From Candidatus Delongbacteria bacterium (GTDB lineage Bacteria > CAIWAD01): a stretch of DNA of 64,000 nt. A model generated the notes under the pieces. That model had not been told where the DNA came from and did not search any database. It saw only the letters and a list, made by a program, of their open reading frames with translations. A program made the position numbers and the translations under genes. The stretch is from positions 1-64,000 of the forward strand of contig JBAYTZ010000011.1 of assembly GCA_041675285.1 (NCBI GenBank). Direction: 5' to 3'. Numbering within the stretch: the first letter of the stretch is position 1; every line of letters begins with the position of its first letter. Positions 16,929 through 25,616 of this stretch are shown here, piece by piece.

Positions 16929-16942
16929 GGATTGAACAATCC
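16929..16942. promoter_or_regulatory. Inverted repeat upstream of the sigma-54-type promoter
   Basis: GGATTG-AA-CAATCC, a perfect 6-bp inverted repeat with a two-base spacer, starting 79 bases above the -24 GG. It partly resembles the GATTGTTCAAAATC core near 11378. A binding site for an enhancer-binding protein is possible but inferred. Confidence 0.4.
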
Positions 16943-16969
16943 GCCACGAGGGCACTGGACCGCGGCGGA

Positions 16970-16998
16970 CAAACAAAGGGCGCCCGCAGGCGCCCCTT
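16970..16998 (-). terminator. Terminator of the P5C dehydrogenase gene
   Basis: Stem GGGCGCC (16978-16984) with GGCGCCC (16989-16995), followed on the minus strand by TTTGTTTG. About 25 bases past the stop at 17023. Confidence 0.8.
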
Positions 16999-17022
16999 GA
17001 CGTAGTCGGATCGGCGAAGCGC

Positions 17023-18654
<1,632 letters not shown>

Positions 18655-18785
18655 GATGGCTCCTATTGGCTGATTGGCCCAGGGCATCCGCCTTTCATCA
18701 CACGCGCGGACGCAGCCCCAATTTCGGAGCCGCCCCTGCGTGTGTCAAGGGCAGCGCGCCTGCAGCGCCTTTCATCCCGCCATCT

Positions 18786-18807
18786 CCCGGCTTGACCGGG
18801 GGATCCC
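18786..18807. repeat. REP-like palindrome, copy b
   Basis: Same CCCGG-CTTGA-CCGGG hairpin and GGATCCC tail as at 1-22. It opens the gene-free stretch 18655-19870, whose first 130 bases otherwise show nothing I recognise. Confidence 0.75.
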
Positions 18808-18816
18808 ATGACAATT

Positions 18817-18904
18817 GCGAGGCGAAGCCACTTCCCTTCCCTCGCGCCCCGCGGGGGAAGGCGCGACCCGGCAACGCCGGGGCGCGATGGGATGGGGGCA
18901 TGCC
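18817..18904. repeat. 88-bp GC-rich repeat block, copy 1
   Basis: Matches 53933-54020 at 85 of 88 positions. It has two nested hairpins: CCTTCC with GGAAGG, and CCCGGC with GCCGGG. In both islands it follows a REP-like hairpin and precedes the structured element. Confidence 0.9.
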
Positions 18905-18932
18905 ACGCCAATTGCACGCCATCGCGGCGGCA

Positions 18933-18973
18933 GCCGGGAACCGTGTTTTCCACCTTTCTGCTGGCGCCAGAAA
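18933..18973. repeat. Left direct repeat flanking the 11-bp array
   Basis: About 41 bases, from GCCGGGAACC to GGCGCCAGAAA, nearly repeated at 19163-19204. It includes the left arm and loop of hairpin 1 of the structured element; the right arm is broken off (AGAAATGG). Confidence 0.8.
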
Positions 18974-18984
18974 TGGACACGGCT

Positions 18985-19149
18985 CTGGCACCGACCTGGC
19001 ACCGACCTGGCACCGGCCTGGCACCGGCCTGGCACCGGCCTGGCACCGGCCTGGCACTGGCCTGGCACCGGCCTGGCACCGGCCTGGCACCGGCCCGGCA
19101 CCGGCCTGGCACCGGCCTGGCACCGACCTGGCACCGGCCTGGCACCGCT
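18985..19149. repeat. 11-bp tandem array 2 (15 units)
   Basis: Fifteen head-to-tail units of CTGGCACCGRC, with single-base variants in the seventh (CTGGCACTGGC), eleventh (CCGGCACCGGC) and last units. Same unit and the same GCT lead-in as array 1 at 82-287. It sits exactly between two direct copies of the start of the structured element. Confidence 0.95.
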
Positions 19150-19180
19150 TGATCCCGGTTTGGCCGGGAACCCTTGTTTT

Positions 19181-19356
19181 CCACCTTTCTGCTGGCGCCA
19201 GAAAGGTGGAGCCAAAGAGGCGCTTTTTCTCAGCGGCCGTAACTAGGCAGCCTCACGGCTGCCGTCGGACAGACGGCCGAGGCAGACTCTTCCTGCCTCC
19301 AGGTAGTTGGTTCGCCTGACGGCTTCACCCAGGTTCTGGTTCAGCCCTACCGGGCT
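19181..19356 (-). ncRNA. Structured dispersed element, copy I
   Basis: Four helices. H1: CCACCTTTCT (19181-19190) with AGAAAGGTGG (19200-19209). H2 outer: CGGCCGT (19234-19240) with ACGGCCG (19273-19279); H2 inner: GGCAGCC (19246-19252) with GGCTGCC (19257-19263). H3: GCC/GGC at 19314-19323. H4: AGCCC (19343-19347) with GGGCT (19352-19356). On the minus strand the H2 loop is GTGA, a GNRA tetraloop. Sequences of H2 and H4 differ from the copies at 54059 and 58381 but pairing is kept. Strand is assigned from that loop; transcription is not shown. Rfam identity unknown to me. Confidence 0.65.
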
Positions 19357-19397
19357 TCACCTCAATCTACCTTTGACCCCCAGGTCTCACGATCACA

Positions 19398-19547
19398 CGG
19401 TGACTCTGTGACTCTGTGTCGAAGGGCCACGCCAACCGCCCCATCACCCGCTTCGTGCCTTCGAGCCTTAGTGCTCAAACAGACACTCGAACGCGTCACC
19501 CCCAACCCAGGCAGTTCAATCTCTGTGCCTCTGTGCCTCTGTGGTGG
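19398..19547. repeat. CTCTGTG-type dispersed repeats
   Basis: Two patches: GTGACTCTGTGACTCTGTG near 19399-19418 and CTCTGTGCCTCTGTGCCTCT beginning at 19521, ending GTGGTGG. Between them lies CTTCGTGCCTTCGAGCCTTA, a related low-complexity form. The complement reads ACCACAGAG...; related patches occur at 50809-50842, 50932-50962, 54483-54508 and 58600-58626, always intergenic. Confidence 0.75.
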
Positions 19548-19571
19548 AGTATCAGCGCGGGGGGCAAAAAG

Positions 19572-19595
19572 AAAGCCGCCCAAGCAGGCGGCTTT
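19572..19595. terminator. Bidirectional-looking hairpin terminator
   Basis: AAAGCCGCC (19572-19580) with GGCGGCTTT (19587-19595). T-rich on both sides: TTTCTTTTTG in the minus direction and TTTTTG in the plus direction. On the minus strand it follows the small open frame ending at 19601 by only a few bases, and the adenylyltransferase gene by about 275 bases. Confidence 0.8.
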
Positions 19596-19600
19596 TTGAA

Positions 19601-19822
19601 TTAGCAACCAAGACCGACAACCTTCTCGCATTCAGACCCGTCTTTGGCATTGCACCTGAACGGCCAGCACACCTTTGCGTGGTGCACGGTTGGATGGGCT
19701 GGTTCTGAATCAGTTTGATCTTGCTGGCAAGCTGATGAGCGAAGATTGTGCCAGAAGTGAGAAGGTTGTCCATCAACGGTTTGACTAGTGGCCCTGCGTC
19801 CAGGGTGCCCGATCCTGCACAA
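19601..19822 (-). CDS. Small Cys-rich open frame, doubtful
   Basis: A 73-residue frame ending in NAKDGSECEKVVGLGC. Nothing identifies a family. In its favour: the stop codon lies five bases before the terminator stem at 19572-19595, GC content here is lower than around it, and six Cys are spread through it. Against it: the N-terminal half reads like noise, and a second frame (from an ATG at 19773, MDNLLTSGTIFAHQLASKIK) looks more protein-like there, as if a frameshift joined the two. It may be the 3' remnant of a lost gene, or chance. Confidence 0.2.
   Translation of the reverse strand: MCRIGHPGRRATSQTVDGQPSHFWHNLRSSACQQDQTDSEPAHPTVHHAKVCWPFRCNAKDGSECEKVVGLGC
19616..19770. repeat. 12-bp perfect inverted repeats, 131 bp apart
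   Basis: GACAACCTTCTC at 19616-19627 and GAGAAGGTTGTC at 19759-19770. They bound a relatively AT-rich 155-bp segment containing most of the doubtful small open frame. Could be the ends of a short non-autonomous element; no target duplication is obvious. Confidence 0.4.
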
Positions 19823-19870
19823 AGCTGTTCAAGATCCGGACTCCGCCGGCCCAAGCTGGACCCGCCGGCC

Positions 19871-20389
19871 CTATTCCGTCCGTTGGCCGTCCGGGGAACG
19901 GCGCAGTTTCTCCAGCAGGGACGTGCTGCTGCGGCCTTCCAGGAACGGAATGCGCTCCACCCGGCCGCCCCGGGACAGCACCTCCGCCGCGCCCACGATC
20001 TCCGTCAGGGCGTAGTCCGCGCCCTTGGCCAGCACGTCGGGCTCCAGGGCCTGGATCAGGGTCAGCGGTGTATCCTCGTCGAACAGGACCACGGCGTCCA
20101 CGGCGCGCAGGGCCAGCAGCAGCGCGGCCCGGTCCGCTTCCGGCATCAGCGGCCGCTCGGGTCCCTTGCCCAGCCGGCGGACGGAGGCGTCGCTGTTGAG
20201 CCCCACCAAGAGGGCGTCGCCCTGGGCCCGCGCCTGGGCCAGATAGCGGGCGTGCCCGGCGTGCAGCAGGTCGAAGACCCCGTTGGTGAACACCAGCCGG
20301 CCTCCCAGCAGGCGCAGGTCCGCGCGCCAGTCCCGGGCCTCCTCCAGGCTCAGCCAGCGGCCGGAGAACCACTCAACGGGCGACGCCAT
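19871..20389 (-). CDS. rfaE2: D-glycero-beta-D-manno-heptose 1-phosphate adenylyltransferase
   Basis: Makes ADP-heptose from heptose 1-phosphate and ATP, for the inner core of lipopolysaccharide. It corresponds to the C-terminal (cytidylyltransferase-like) domain of HldE as a separate 172-residue protein. Motifs: FTNGVFDLLHAGH with the HxGH nucleotide-binding site at residues 43-46, GLNSDASVRRLKG-like stretch, and STSLLEKL near the C-terminus (the ST-T-x-L/I motif). Start at 20389 (MASPVEWFSG); it overlaps the end of the DUF3108 gene by 17 bases, so the two are coupled. The kinase partner (RfaE1/HldA) is not in the window. Last gene of the TRAP transporter operon. Confidence 0.9.
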   Translation of the reverse strand: MASPVEWFSGRWLSLEEARDWRADLRLLGGRLVFTNGVFDLLHAGHARYLAQARAQGDALLVGLNSDASVRRLGKGPERPLMPEADRAALLLALRAVDAVVLFDEDTPLTLIQALEPDVLAKGADYALTEIVGAAEVLSRGGRVERIPFLEGRSSTSLLEKLRRSPDGQRTE

Positions 20390-21887
20390 CGGCCACCTCG
20401 TCCAGTTCCATGCTGATCTTCCCCAGCTTGATCTGGAAGCGCGCCGAGAGCGGCAGCGCCTCGCGGTCATCGCTGAACTGCCCCCAGAATTCGCCCGTCA
20501 GGCCGGCGATGCCCTGGTAGTCCGCCTTGCCGTGCACATTGACCACCTTGCGCGCCTTGCCCTGGATGCGGGCCTGGCCGCGGCCGTCGTACTGGATGGT
20601 GGTGCGGTGGACTTCCTCGTCCACGATGGTCAGCACCGTGCCGTAGCGCCCCTCCCGCACCATGCGCCGCGCGGCGTAGAGCAGGCTGAGCCCGTCGAAG
20701 ACCTGGCGGGCCAGCGGCAGCTCCTCGCGGAACACGTCGCCGTCGGCGTGGTAGCCCCGCGCCAGGAAGCGCATGTTCTCGTAGTCGAAGGAGTAGACCC
20801 GGTCGGAGCGCTGGTTGCCCTCCCGGGCGCGCAGCACGAACTCGGCGCTGTGCAGGCAGTGGGAGGGGATGAGCGCCTCGTACACGTCGTGCAGGTCGAT
20901 GATCATCCGGTAGGCCGGGTTGCTGTCGATCTTGTAGTAGACGCGCCAGGCCTCCTGCTTGGCGCCGCCGCGCTGGATCTCGTCCCGCCGCCGCACACCC
21001 ACTTTCAATTGCCCCAGCGGGATGATGCCGTAGCGCACCTTGTAGGTCCACTCGCGACCCACCGGGAAGAACTCGGGGAAGCGGTCGGCGTAGCGCTTGG
21101 AGTCCTGCTCCGGCGGCAGGCTGGCCCAGGTGGCCGCCAGACCCAGCGAGTCGCTCCAGGCCGCCAGGGATTTCCCGCTGGAGGCTGTTCCGTAGCGCGT
21201 GCGCAGCGTCTCCAGCCAGGCCCGCGCCAGATCCGTCCGGCCCTGCTTGTGGGCCAGGGCGATGGCGGACTCCAGCATGGGCCGCAGGGGAAAGACTTCG
21301 ATGCCGCGATTCCAGCTCACCAGGGCGCGCTTGGGCATGCCCCCGCGCCGCTCGGCTTCGCCCAGGGCGTACCAGGCGAAGGGATTGTCCGGCCGCAGCT
21401 CCACCTGGTGCCCGGCCGTCTCGCGCAGACGGTTCAGATCCTTGCCATTGAGCAGGGCCTGCAGCAGGCGGTTGGCCGGCACCTGGCGCTTGGGCTGCTG
21501 GCGGTAGGCCTGCTCCAGCCACTTGAGGCCGCGGGCTGCGTCCCCGCCGGCCAGGGCGAAGCGTCCGGCGTGATACAAGGCGTTGCTCTTCTGCGGACCA
21601 TTGGCCAGGGCCGCCAGCTCGCCCGCGACCTTGAGCAGCGAGCGCTGCCGGGCCTGGGCATCGCTGCCGCCCAGCGCCTGCTCGCCCTCCAGCACCAGCC
21701 GGTTGAGGCGGGCCAGCCCGCTGGCATCCGTGGCCTCCAGGCGTTTGAATTCCGCCAGGGCCTCCCCCGTGCGGCCCGCGGTCCAGAGGTCCAGACCGTG
21801 TTGCAGGGGGCCCTGATAGGCCCAGGCCAGCAGGGCCGTCCCCAGCAGCAGCAGGGTCAGCCAGACAGCGCGCCGCTGGATCTTCAT
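20373..21887 (-). CDS. TPR-containing DUF3108 protein
   Basis: A 504-residue protein. A hydrophobic segment at residues 8-24 (VWLTLLLLGTALLAWAY) anchors or exports it. Residues about 30-260 are helical and TPR-like (WTAGRTGEALAEFKRLEAT, NALYHAGRFALAGGDAARGL). Residues about 280-504 match DUF3108 as I know it: EWTYKVRYGIIPLGQLKV, a domain of periplasmic proteins of unclear role. GGAGG closely precedes the ATG at 21887, which overlaps the DctM stop (ATGA). The long frame upstream of this start is a shadow of dctM. Combination of TPR and DUF3108 in one chain next to a TRAP transporter and a heptose gene hints at envelope work but does not prove it. Confidence 0.82.
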   Translation of the reverse strand: MKIQRRAVWLTLLLLGTALLAWAYQGPLQHGLDLWTAGRTGEALAEFKRLEATDASGLARLNRLVLEGEQALGGSDAQARQRSLLKVAGELAALANGPQKSNALYHAGRFALAGGDAARGLKWLEQAYRQQPKRQVPANRLLQALLNGKDLNRLRETAGHQVELRPDNPFAWYALGEAERRGGMPKRALVSWNRGIEVFPLRPMLESAIALAHKQGRTDLARAWLETLRTRYGTASSGKSLAAWSDSLGLAATWASLPPEQDSKRYADRFPEFFPVGREWTYKVRYGIIPLGQLKVGVRRRDEIQRGGAKQEAWRVYYKIDSNPAYRMIIDLHDVYEALIPSHCLHSAEFVLRAREGNQRSDRVYSFDYENMRFLARGYHADGDVFREELPLARQVFDGLSLLYAARRMVREGRYGTVLTIVDEEVHRTTIQYDGRGQARIQGKARKVVNVHGKADYQGIAGLTGEFWGQFSDDREALPLSARFQIKLGKISMELDEVADGVAR

Positions 21888-23140
21888 GTTCCTCCCACGC
21901 CCCAAAGGGACAGCCAGGGAACCCAGGTCACCAGAGCGAGGGCCAGCAGCAGCAGCAGCAGGAACACCAGCGAGGCGCGATACAACTCCAGCACGGGGCG
22001 CTGGAAGCGGTAGCTGCCCAGGAAGAGGTTCAGGCCCACGGGGGGCGTCAGGTAGCCGATCTCGAGGTTCGTCATGAAGATCACGCCTAGATGCAGGGGA
22101 CTCACCCCGAAGCTCTCCGCCACGGGCACGATGAGCGGCACCACCACGATGATGGCGCTGAAGATGTCCATCAGGCAGCCCACCACCAGCAGGAACAGGT
22201 TGAGCATGAGCAGGAAGGCCCCGCGCGAGCCCAGCCAGCTCTGCATCCACTCCAGCAGGCGCTGGGGGACTTCCGCGTCCACCAGGAAATTGGTCAGGCC
22301 CAGGGCCACGCCCAGAATGGCCAGCACGGCGCCCACCATGGCCATGCTCTCGCCGCCCAGCCGCAGCAGTTTGCGCCAGGGCAGCTCGCGCTGGATCAGG
22401 CCCTCCACCACCAGCACCACCACGGCCGTGACGGCCGCCGCCTCGGCGGGCGTGACGAAGCCGCCGTAGATCAAGACCAGCACCAGCGGCGGAATGGGCA
22501 GTTCCCAGGCGGCTTCGCGCAGGGCGCCCTTCAGCTCCGCGCCCGAGAAGGGCTGGCGCGGCAACTTGGCCCGCCCCGCCACCCAGACGGCGTAGGCGCC
22601 CAGAATCAGCAGGATCAGCAGCCCCGGCAGCAGCGCGGCACGGAACAGGTCGTCCACGCTGACCCCGGCCACCAAGCCGTAGAGGATCAGCGGCAGACTG
22701 GGCGGAAAGAGCAGGCCCAGGCTGCCCGAGGTGGTCATCAGGCCCAGCGAGAAGCGCTCGGGGTAGCCCTCCTTCACCAGGATGGGAAAGAGCAGGCCGC
22801 CCAAGGCGATGATGGTGACGCCGGAGGCGCCCGTGAAGGCCGTGAACAGCGCGCAGGCCAGCAGGCTCATCAGGGCCAGGCCGCCGGGCAGCCACGAGAG
22901 CGCCGCGTGGGAGAGGCGGATGATCCGCCGGGGCAGGCCCGACTCGGCCATGACGAAGCCGGCGAAGGTGAAGAGCGGGATGGCCACCAGCACGGGCTGG
23001 GAGGCCATCCGGTAGAGTTCGATGATGATCGCCGAGGCGTCGATCTCCGCGCCCTGGAAGGCGATCAGCGCGATCCAGGCGATCAGCACGAAGAGCGGCA
23101 GGCCCAGCAGGGCCACCAGGATCAGGCCCGCGCTGATCAT
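21884..23140 (-). CDS. dctM: TRAP transporter large permease subunit DctM
   Basis: The 418-residue, multi-helix membrane subunit that carries substrate through the inner membrane using the sodium or proton gradient. Typical stretches: LVAIPLFTFAGFVMAESGL, ALFTAFTGASGVTIIALGGL, GSLGLLFPPSLPLILYGL and GYLTPPVGLNLFLGSYRF. Length is close to the family norm of about 425. ATGA overlaps join it to dctQ upstream and to the DUF3108 gene downstream, so translation is coupled. Substrate cannot be told from the sequence; TatT-linked TRAP systems form a distinct subgroup. Confidence 0.95.
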   Translation of the reverse strand: MISAGLILVALLGLPLFVLIAWIALIAFQGAEIDASAIIIELYRMASQPVLVAIPLFTFAGFVMAESGLPRRIIRLSHAALSWLPGGLALMSLLACALFTAFTGASGVTIIALGGLLFPILVKEGYPERFSLGLMTTSGSLGLLFPPSLPLILYGLVAGVSVDDLFRAALLPGLLILLILGAYAVWVAGRAKLPRQPFSGAELKGALREAAWELPIPPLVLVLIYGGFVTPAEAAAVTAVVVLVVEGLIQRELPWRKLLRLGGESMAMVGAVLAILGVALGLTNFLVDAEVPQRLLEWMQSWLGSRGAFLLMLNLFLLVVGCLMDIFSAIIVVVPLIVPVAESFGVSPLHLGVIFMTNLEIGYLTPPVGLNLFLGSYRFQRPVLELYRASLVFLLLLLLALALVTWVPWLSLWGVGGT

Positions 23141-23673
23141 GCGGCGTCCTCACCGATGGTCACAGGCAGGCCCGACTCCGGCGTGTAGGCCGGATCCAGC
23201 CGCAGGGGCAGGTTGAGCAGGAAGTGCAGGGCCATCAGCGCGAAGCCGATGGGAATCACCGCCTGGAGCGGCCAAGCGGGCCAGTCCAGCGGCTCGGCCA
23301 GGTCGCCGAACTCGCGCGTCATCAGGACGAAGTCCCGGGCGGCCAGGGCCAGGCGCAGGCAAATCCAGGCCGACAGGCCGTCCAGCAGCATGCCCGTCCA
23401 GCGGGCGGGCCAGCCCTTGAGCAGGCGGCCCAGTGCGTCGATGCGGATGTGCCGCGAGCGGCTGGCGGCCAGCACGGCGCCCAGCATGCCGATCCAGAGC
23501 ACCAGGTGGCGGATCAGCACGTCGGCCCAGACCCAGCCGGACTGGGTCTGGCGCAGGATCACCTGCAGAAAGGACAGGCTCAGCAGCAGGGCCAGCAGCA
23601 GCAGCAGGGACCCCAGCTCGATGGCCTCCAGCACCCGGCGCAGGGCGGCCAGCGCCTTCAGGAGCGTTTTCAT
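23137..23673 (-). CDS. dctQ: TRAP transporter small permease subunit DctQ
   Basis: A 178-residue, four-helix inner-membrane subunit that pairs with DctM. Helices are visible at about residues 18-45 (LGSLLLLLALLLSLSFLQVI), 50-70, 93-115 and 135-155. The W-x-x-x-L-I-R-H-L-V-L-W-I-G-M-L-G-A region is characteristic of the DctQ family. Overlaps dctM by four bases and dctP by four bases. Confidence 0.93.
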   Translation of the reverse strand: MKTLLKALAALRRVLEAIELGSLLLLLALLLSLSFLQVILRQTQSGWVWADVLIRHLVLWIGMLGAVLAASRSRHIRIDALGRLLKGWPARWTGMLLDGLSAWICLRLALAARDFVLMTREFGDLAEPLDWPAWPLQAVIPIGFALMALHFLLNLPLRLDPAYTPESGLPVTIGEDAA

Positions 23674-24671
23674 TTGCGCGCGCGCCGGGCTTTGATCAGC
23701 TGGCGAGCCTTCTCCAGCAGCTTGGCGTCATAAAGCGAGCCGGCCAGCTTGTCCTGGACGCGGATCCCCAGGGCCTCGAATTTCTGCGCCTCGGCCTCGC
23801 TCTGCGGCTTGACCCGCTGGATGCCGGCCTTGGCGAAGGCGGCCAGCGCCGTCTGGTTGTCCTTGCGGCTGGCCTGGGTGAGCTGGCGCAGCTTGCGGCG
23901 CGCGATTTCGCGGACCTTGCTCTGCTGGGCGGCGGGGATCTGGTCCCAGATCTTGCGGCTGACCAGCACGGCGCCGGCCGCGCAGGCCATGGGCGGGTCG
24001 CTGACGTAGCGCGCGCGGGACTGCCACTGCAGCACGCTGGCGGCGTAGGGCGAGGCGTAGGCCCCGTTGATCAGGCCGGTCTGGAAACTGGTCAGCACGT
24101 CGGGCAGGGCCAGCGGAATGGGCTTCAGGCCCAATTCCTGGAAGTAGGCGCCGGCCAGCGGGTCGCCCTCCCAGATCCACAGTTTCTGCTTGGAGAGGTC
24201 GGCCAGGCTGCGGACGGGCTCCCGGGTGAAGAAGTGCACGAAGCCCACCTCGGCCCAGCCCAGCAGGACGAAATCCTTCTCCTCGAACAGGGTGGAGAAG
24301 GTGCCGAACAGGCCTTCGAGGACCGTGTCCACTTCCGCGGGCGAGCGGAACAGGAAGGGCAGGTCCAGCACGCGGGACTGGGGCTGGATCAGGCCCAGGC
24401 CCACGCCCGTGAAGCCGCCGCCGTGGAGCTGGCCGATGCGGATCTTGCGGATGACATCCTTCTCGTCGCCCTGCACGCCCCCGGGATAGAACTTGAACTT
24501 GACGGCGCCGGCCGTGGCCTTCTGCACCTCGGCGTCCAGCTGCTCCATGATGTTCATCCAGGTGGAATTGCGCGGAGCCACGGTGGCGAACTTGATGACG
24601 GTCTGGGCCCAGCTCTCCGTGCCCAACAGGGTGAGCAGGCAGAGCAGCGCCAGCGCTGCGATACGCGACAT
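23670..24671 (-). CDS. dctP: TRAP transporter substrate-binding protein DctP
   Basis: A 333-residue periplasmic binding protein. Signal peptide at residues 1-22 (LALLCLLTLLGTESWAQ). The mature chain starts TVIKFATVAPRNSTWM, typical for the DctP family, followed by GTGVGLGLI-like and LDLPFLFRSPAEVD stretches. The conserved Arg that binds a carboxylate in many DctP proteins is not obvious in the usual position, in line with the TatT-associated subgroup whose ligands are poorly known. GAGGA lies before the ATG. Upstream, 90 bases separate it from the tatT stop. Confidence 0.93.
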   Translation of the reverse strand: MSRIAALALLCLLTLLGTESWAQTVIKFATVAPRNSTWMNIMEQLDAEVQKATAGAVKFKFYPGGVQGDEKDVIRKIRIGQLHGGGFTGVGLGLIQPQSRVLDLPFLFRSPAEVDTVLEGLFGTFSTLFEEKDFVLLGWAEVGFVHFFTREPVRSLADLSKQKLWIWEGDPLAGAYFQELGLKPIPLALPDVLTSFQTGLINGAYASPYAASVLQWQSRARYVSDPPMACAAGAVLVSRKIWDQIPAAQQSKVREIARRKLRQLTQASRKDNQTALAAFAKAGIQRVKPQSEAEAQKFEALGIRVQDKLAGSLYDAKLLEKARQLIKARRARK

Positions 24672-24761
24672 GGAAGGTCCTCGACTTGATGGCCCAAGGT
24701 AGGAATGTGGCGGGCCTTCCGCGGGGCGGCGGCGGCGACGACAGCCTGTCGGGGACCGGGG

Positions 24762-25616
24762 TTAGAAGAGGTCTTCCCGGTGGGCGTCCAGCGAGTCCAG
24801 CTGGCGCAGGCACCAGGCGTTGAGCAGGGCCTGGGGATGCCGCAGCAGCTCGGCCCGGCGCTCCCGGGCGGCGGTCAGGATTTCGTCGAAACGCGCCTCA
24901 TCCAGCGTGGCCGGGCAGTAGTGGCGGGCCTCGAAGAGCTTGGGCAACAGGAAATCCGGCCCCGTCAGCCGGGCGGCGGCCTGGAAGCGCTCCAGCCCGG
25001 CTTCGGGATCCCCGCCCACGAAGCGCGGCCGCGTGCAGGCCAGGGCCCCCAGGAACAGGTGCCCGGCCCCGAAGAAATAGCTCTCGTCCAGCTCCAGCCC
25101 GCGGGTCACCATGGCCTCCACCCGGGGCAGGGTGAAGAGGGCCTCCTGGGAATCCAGGTTGAGATTCATCCAGGCGCCGTAAGGAAAGGCGGTCCAGAAC
25201 AGGGCGGGCAGATCGGCGGGCTTGCGCTGCGCCAGCCAGCTCTGAAACGTTTCCTCGTCCAGGGCGAACACGTCCTGGCCCAGCAGCTGCAGACCCACGT
25301 CCCGGGCCCGCAGGTAGAGCGCGCCGGCGCGTTCGTTGTCCTGCCCTTCCCAGAACACCAGCCCGTAGCCCGTCAGCGCCATGGCCTCCAGCTCGGCCAG
25401 CCGCGGCTTGTCGTGCGTGCGGCGCAGCCCCTGCAGCAGGTGCAGGTCGGTCTCGAAGGCGGTGCGGGCCAGGGCGGGATCGGGCTCGGCGTAGAGCGCG
25501 TCCACGAACTGGTCCAGCGCGGGGGTGACGCCGTTCACGGCCAGTCGCCGGACGGAGCAGCCGCTGCCGGCCACGCCCGCCAGCAGCAGGGCCAGGATCA
25601 ACAGGGATCGCTTCAT
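24762..25616 (-). CDS. tatT: TRAP transporter TatT component family protein
   Basis: A 284-residue lipoprotein of the TatT family (TRAP-T-associated TPR protein), which in the family trimerises and binds DctP in the periplasm. Lipobox near residue 20 (AGVAGSGC). TPR-like helices follow: LEAMALTGYGLVFWEGQDN, ARDVGLQLLGQDVFAL and the aromatic-rich stretch LPALFWTAFPYGAWMNLNLD, typical of the family. ATGA overlap with the upstream lipoprotein gene; dctP follows 90 bases downstream. A longer frame upstream belongs to the other strand phase of that gene. Confidence 0.92.
   Translation of the reverse strand: MKRSLLILALLLAGVAGSGCSVRRLAVNGVTPALDQFVDALYAEPDPALARTAFETDLHLLQGLRRTHDKPRLAELEAMALTGYGLVFWEGQDNERAGALYLRARDVGLQLLGQDVFALDEETFQSWLAQRKPADLPALFWTAFPYGAWMNLNLDSQEALFTLPRVEAMVTRGLELDESYFFGAGHLFLGALACTRPRFVGGDPEAGLERFQAAARLTGPDFLLPKLFEARHYCPATLDEARFDEILTAARERRAELLRHPQALLNAWCLRQLDSLDAHREDLF

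Noticed and set aside
18815..19246. Open frames through array 2 and the structured element (WHRPGTGLAP repeats, KVEPKRRFFS-type ends)
   Set aside because: All six frames are open because the unit is 11 bp. The same peptide ends recur only because the non-coding element recurs, and base changes follow pairing rather than codons.
19680..19700. attC-like integron core (GTTGGAT)
   Set aside because: Only the seven-base core fits; no inverse core or attC fold around it, and no integrase or cassette row.
20373..23153. A single 926-codon protein covering dctM and the DUF3108 region
   Set aside because: The first 420 codons are an out-of-frame shadow of dctM; the real start is the ATG at 21887 with GGAGG and a hydrophobic N-terminus.
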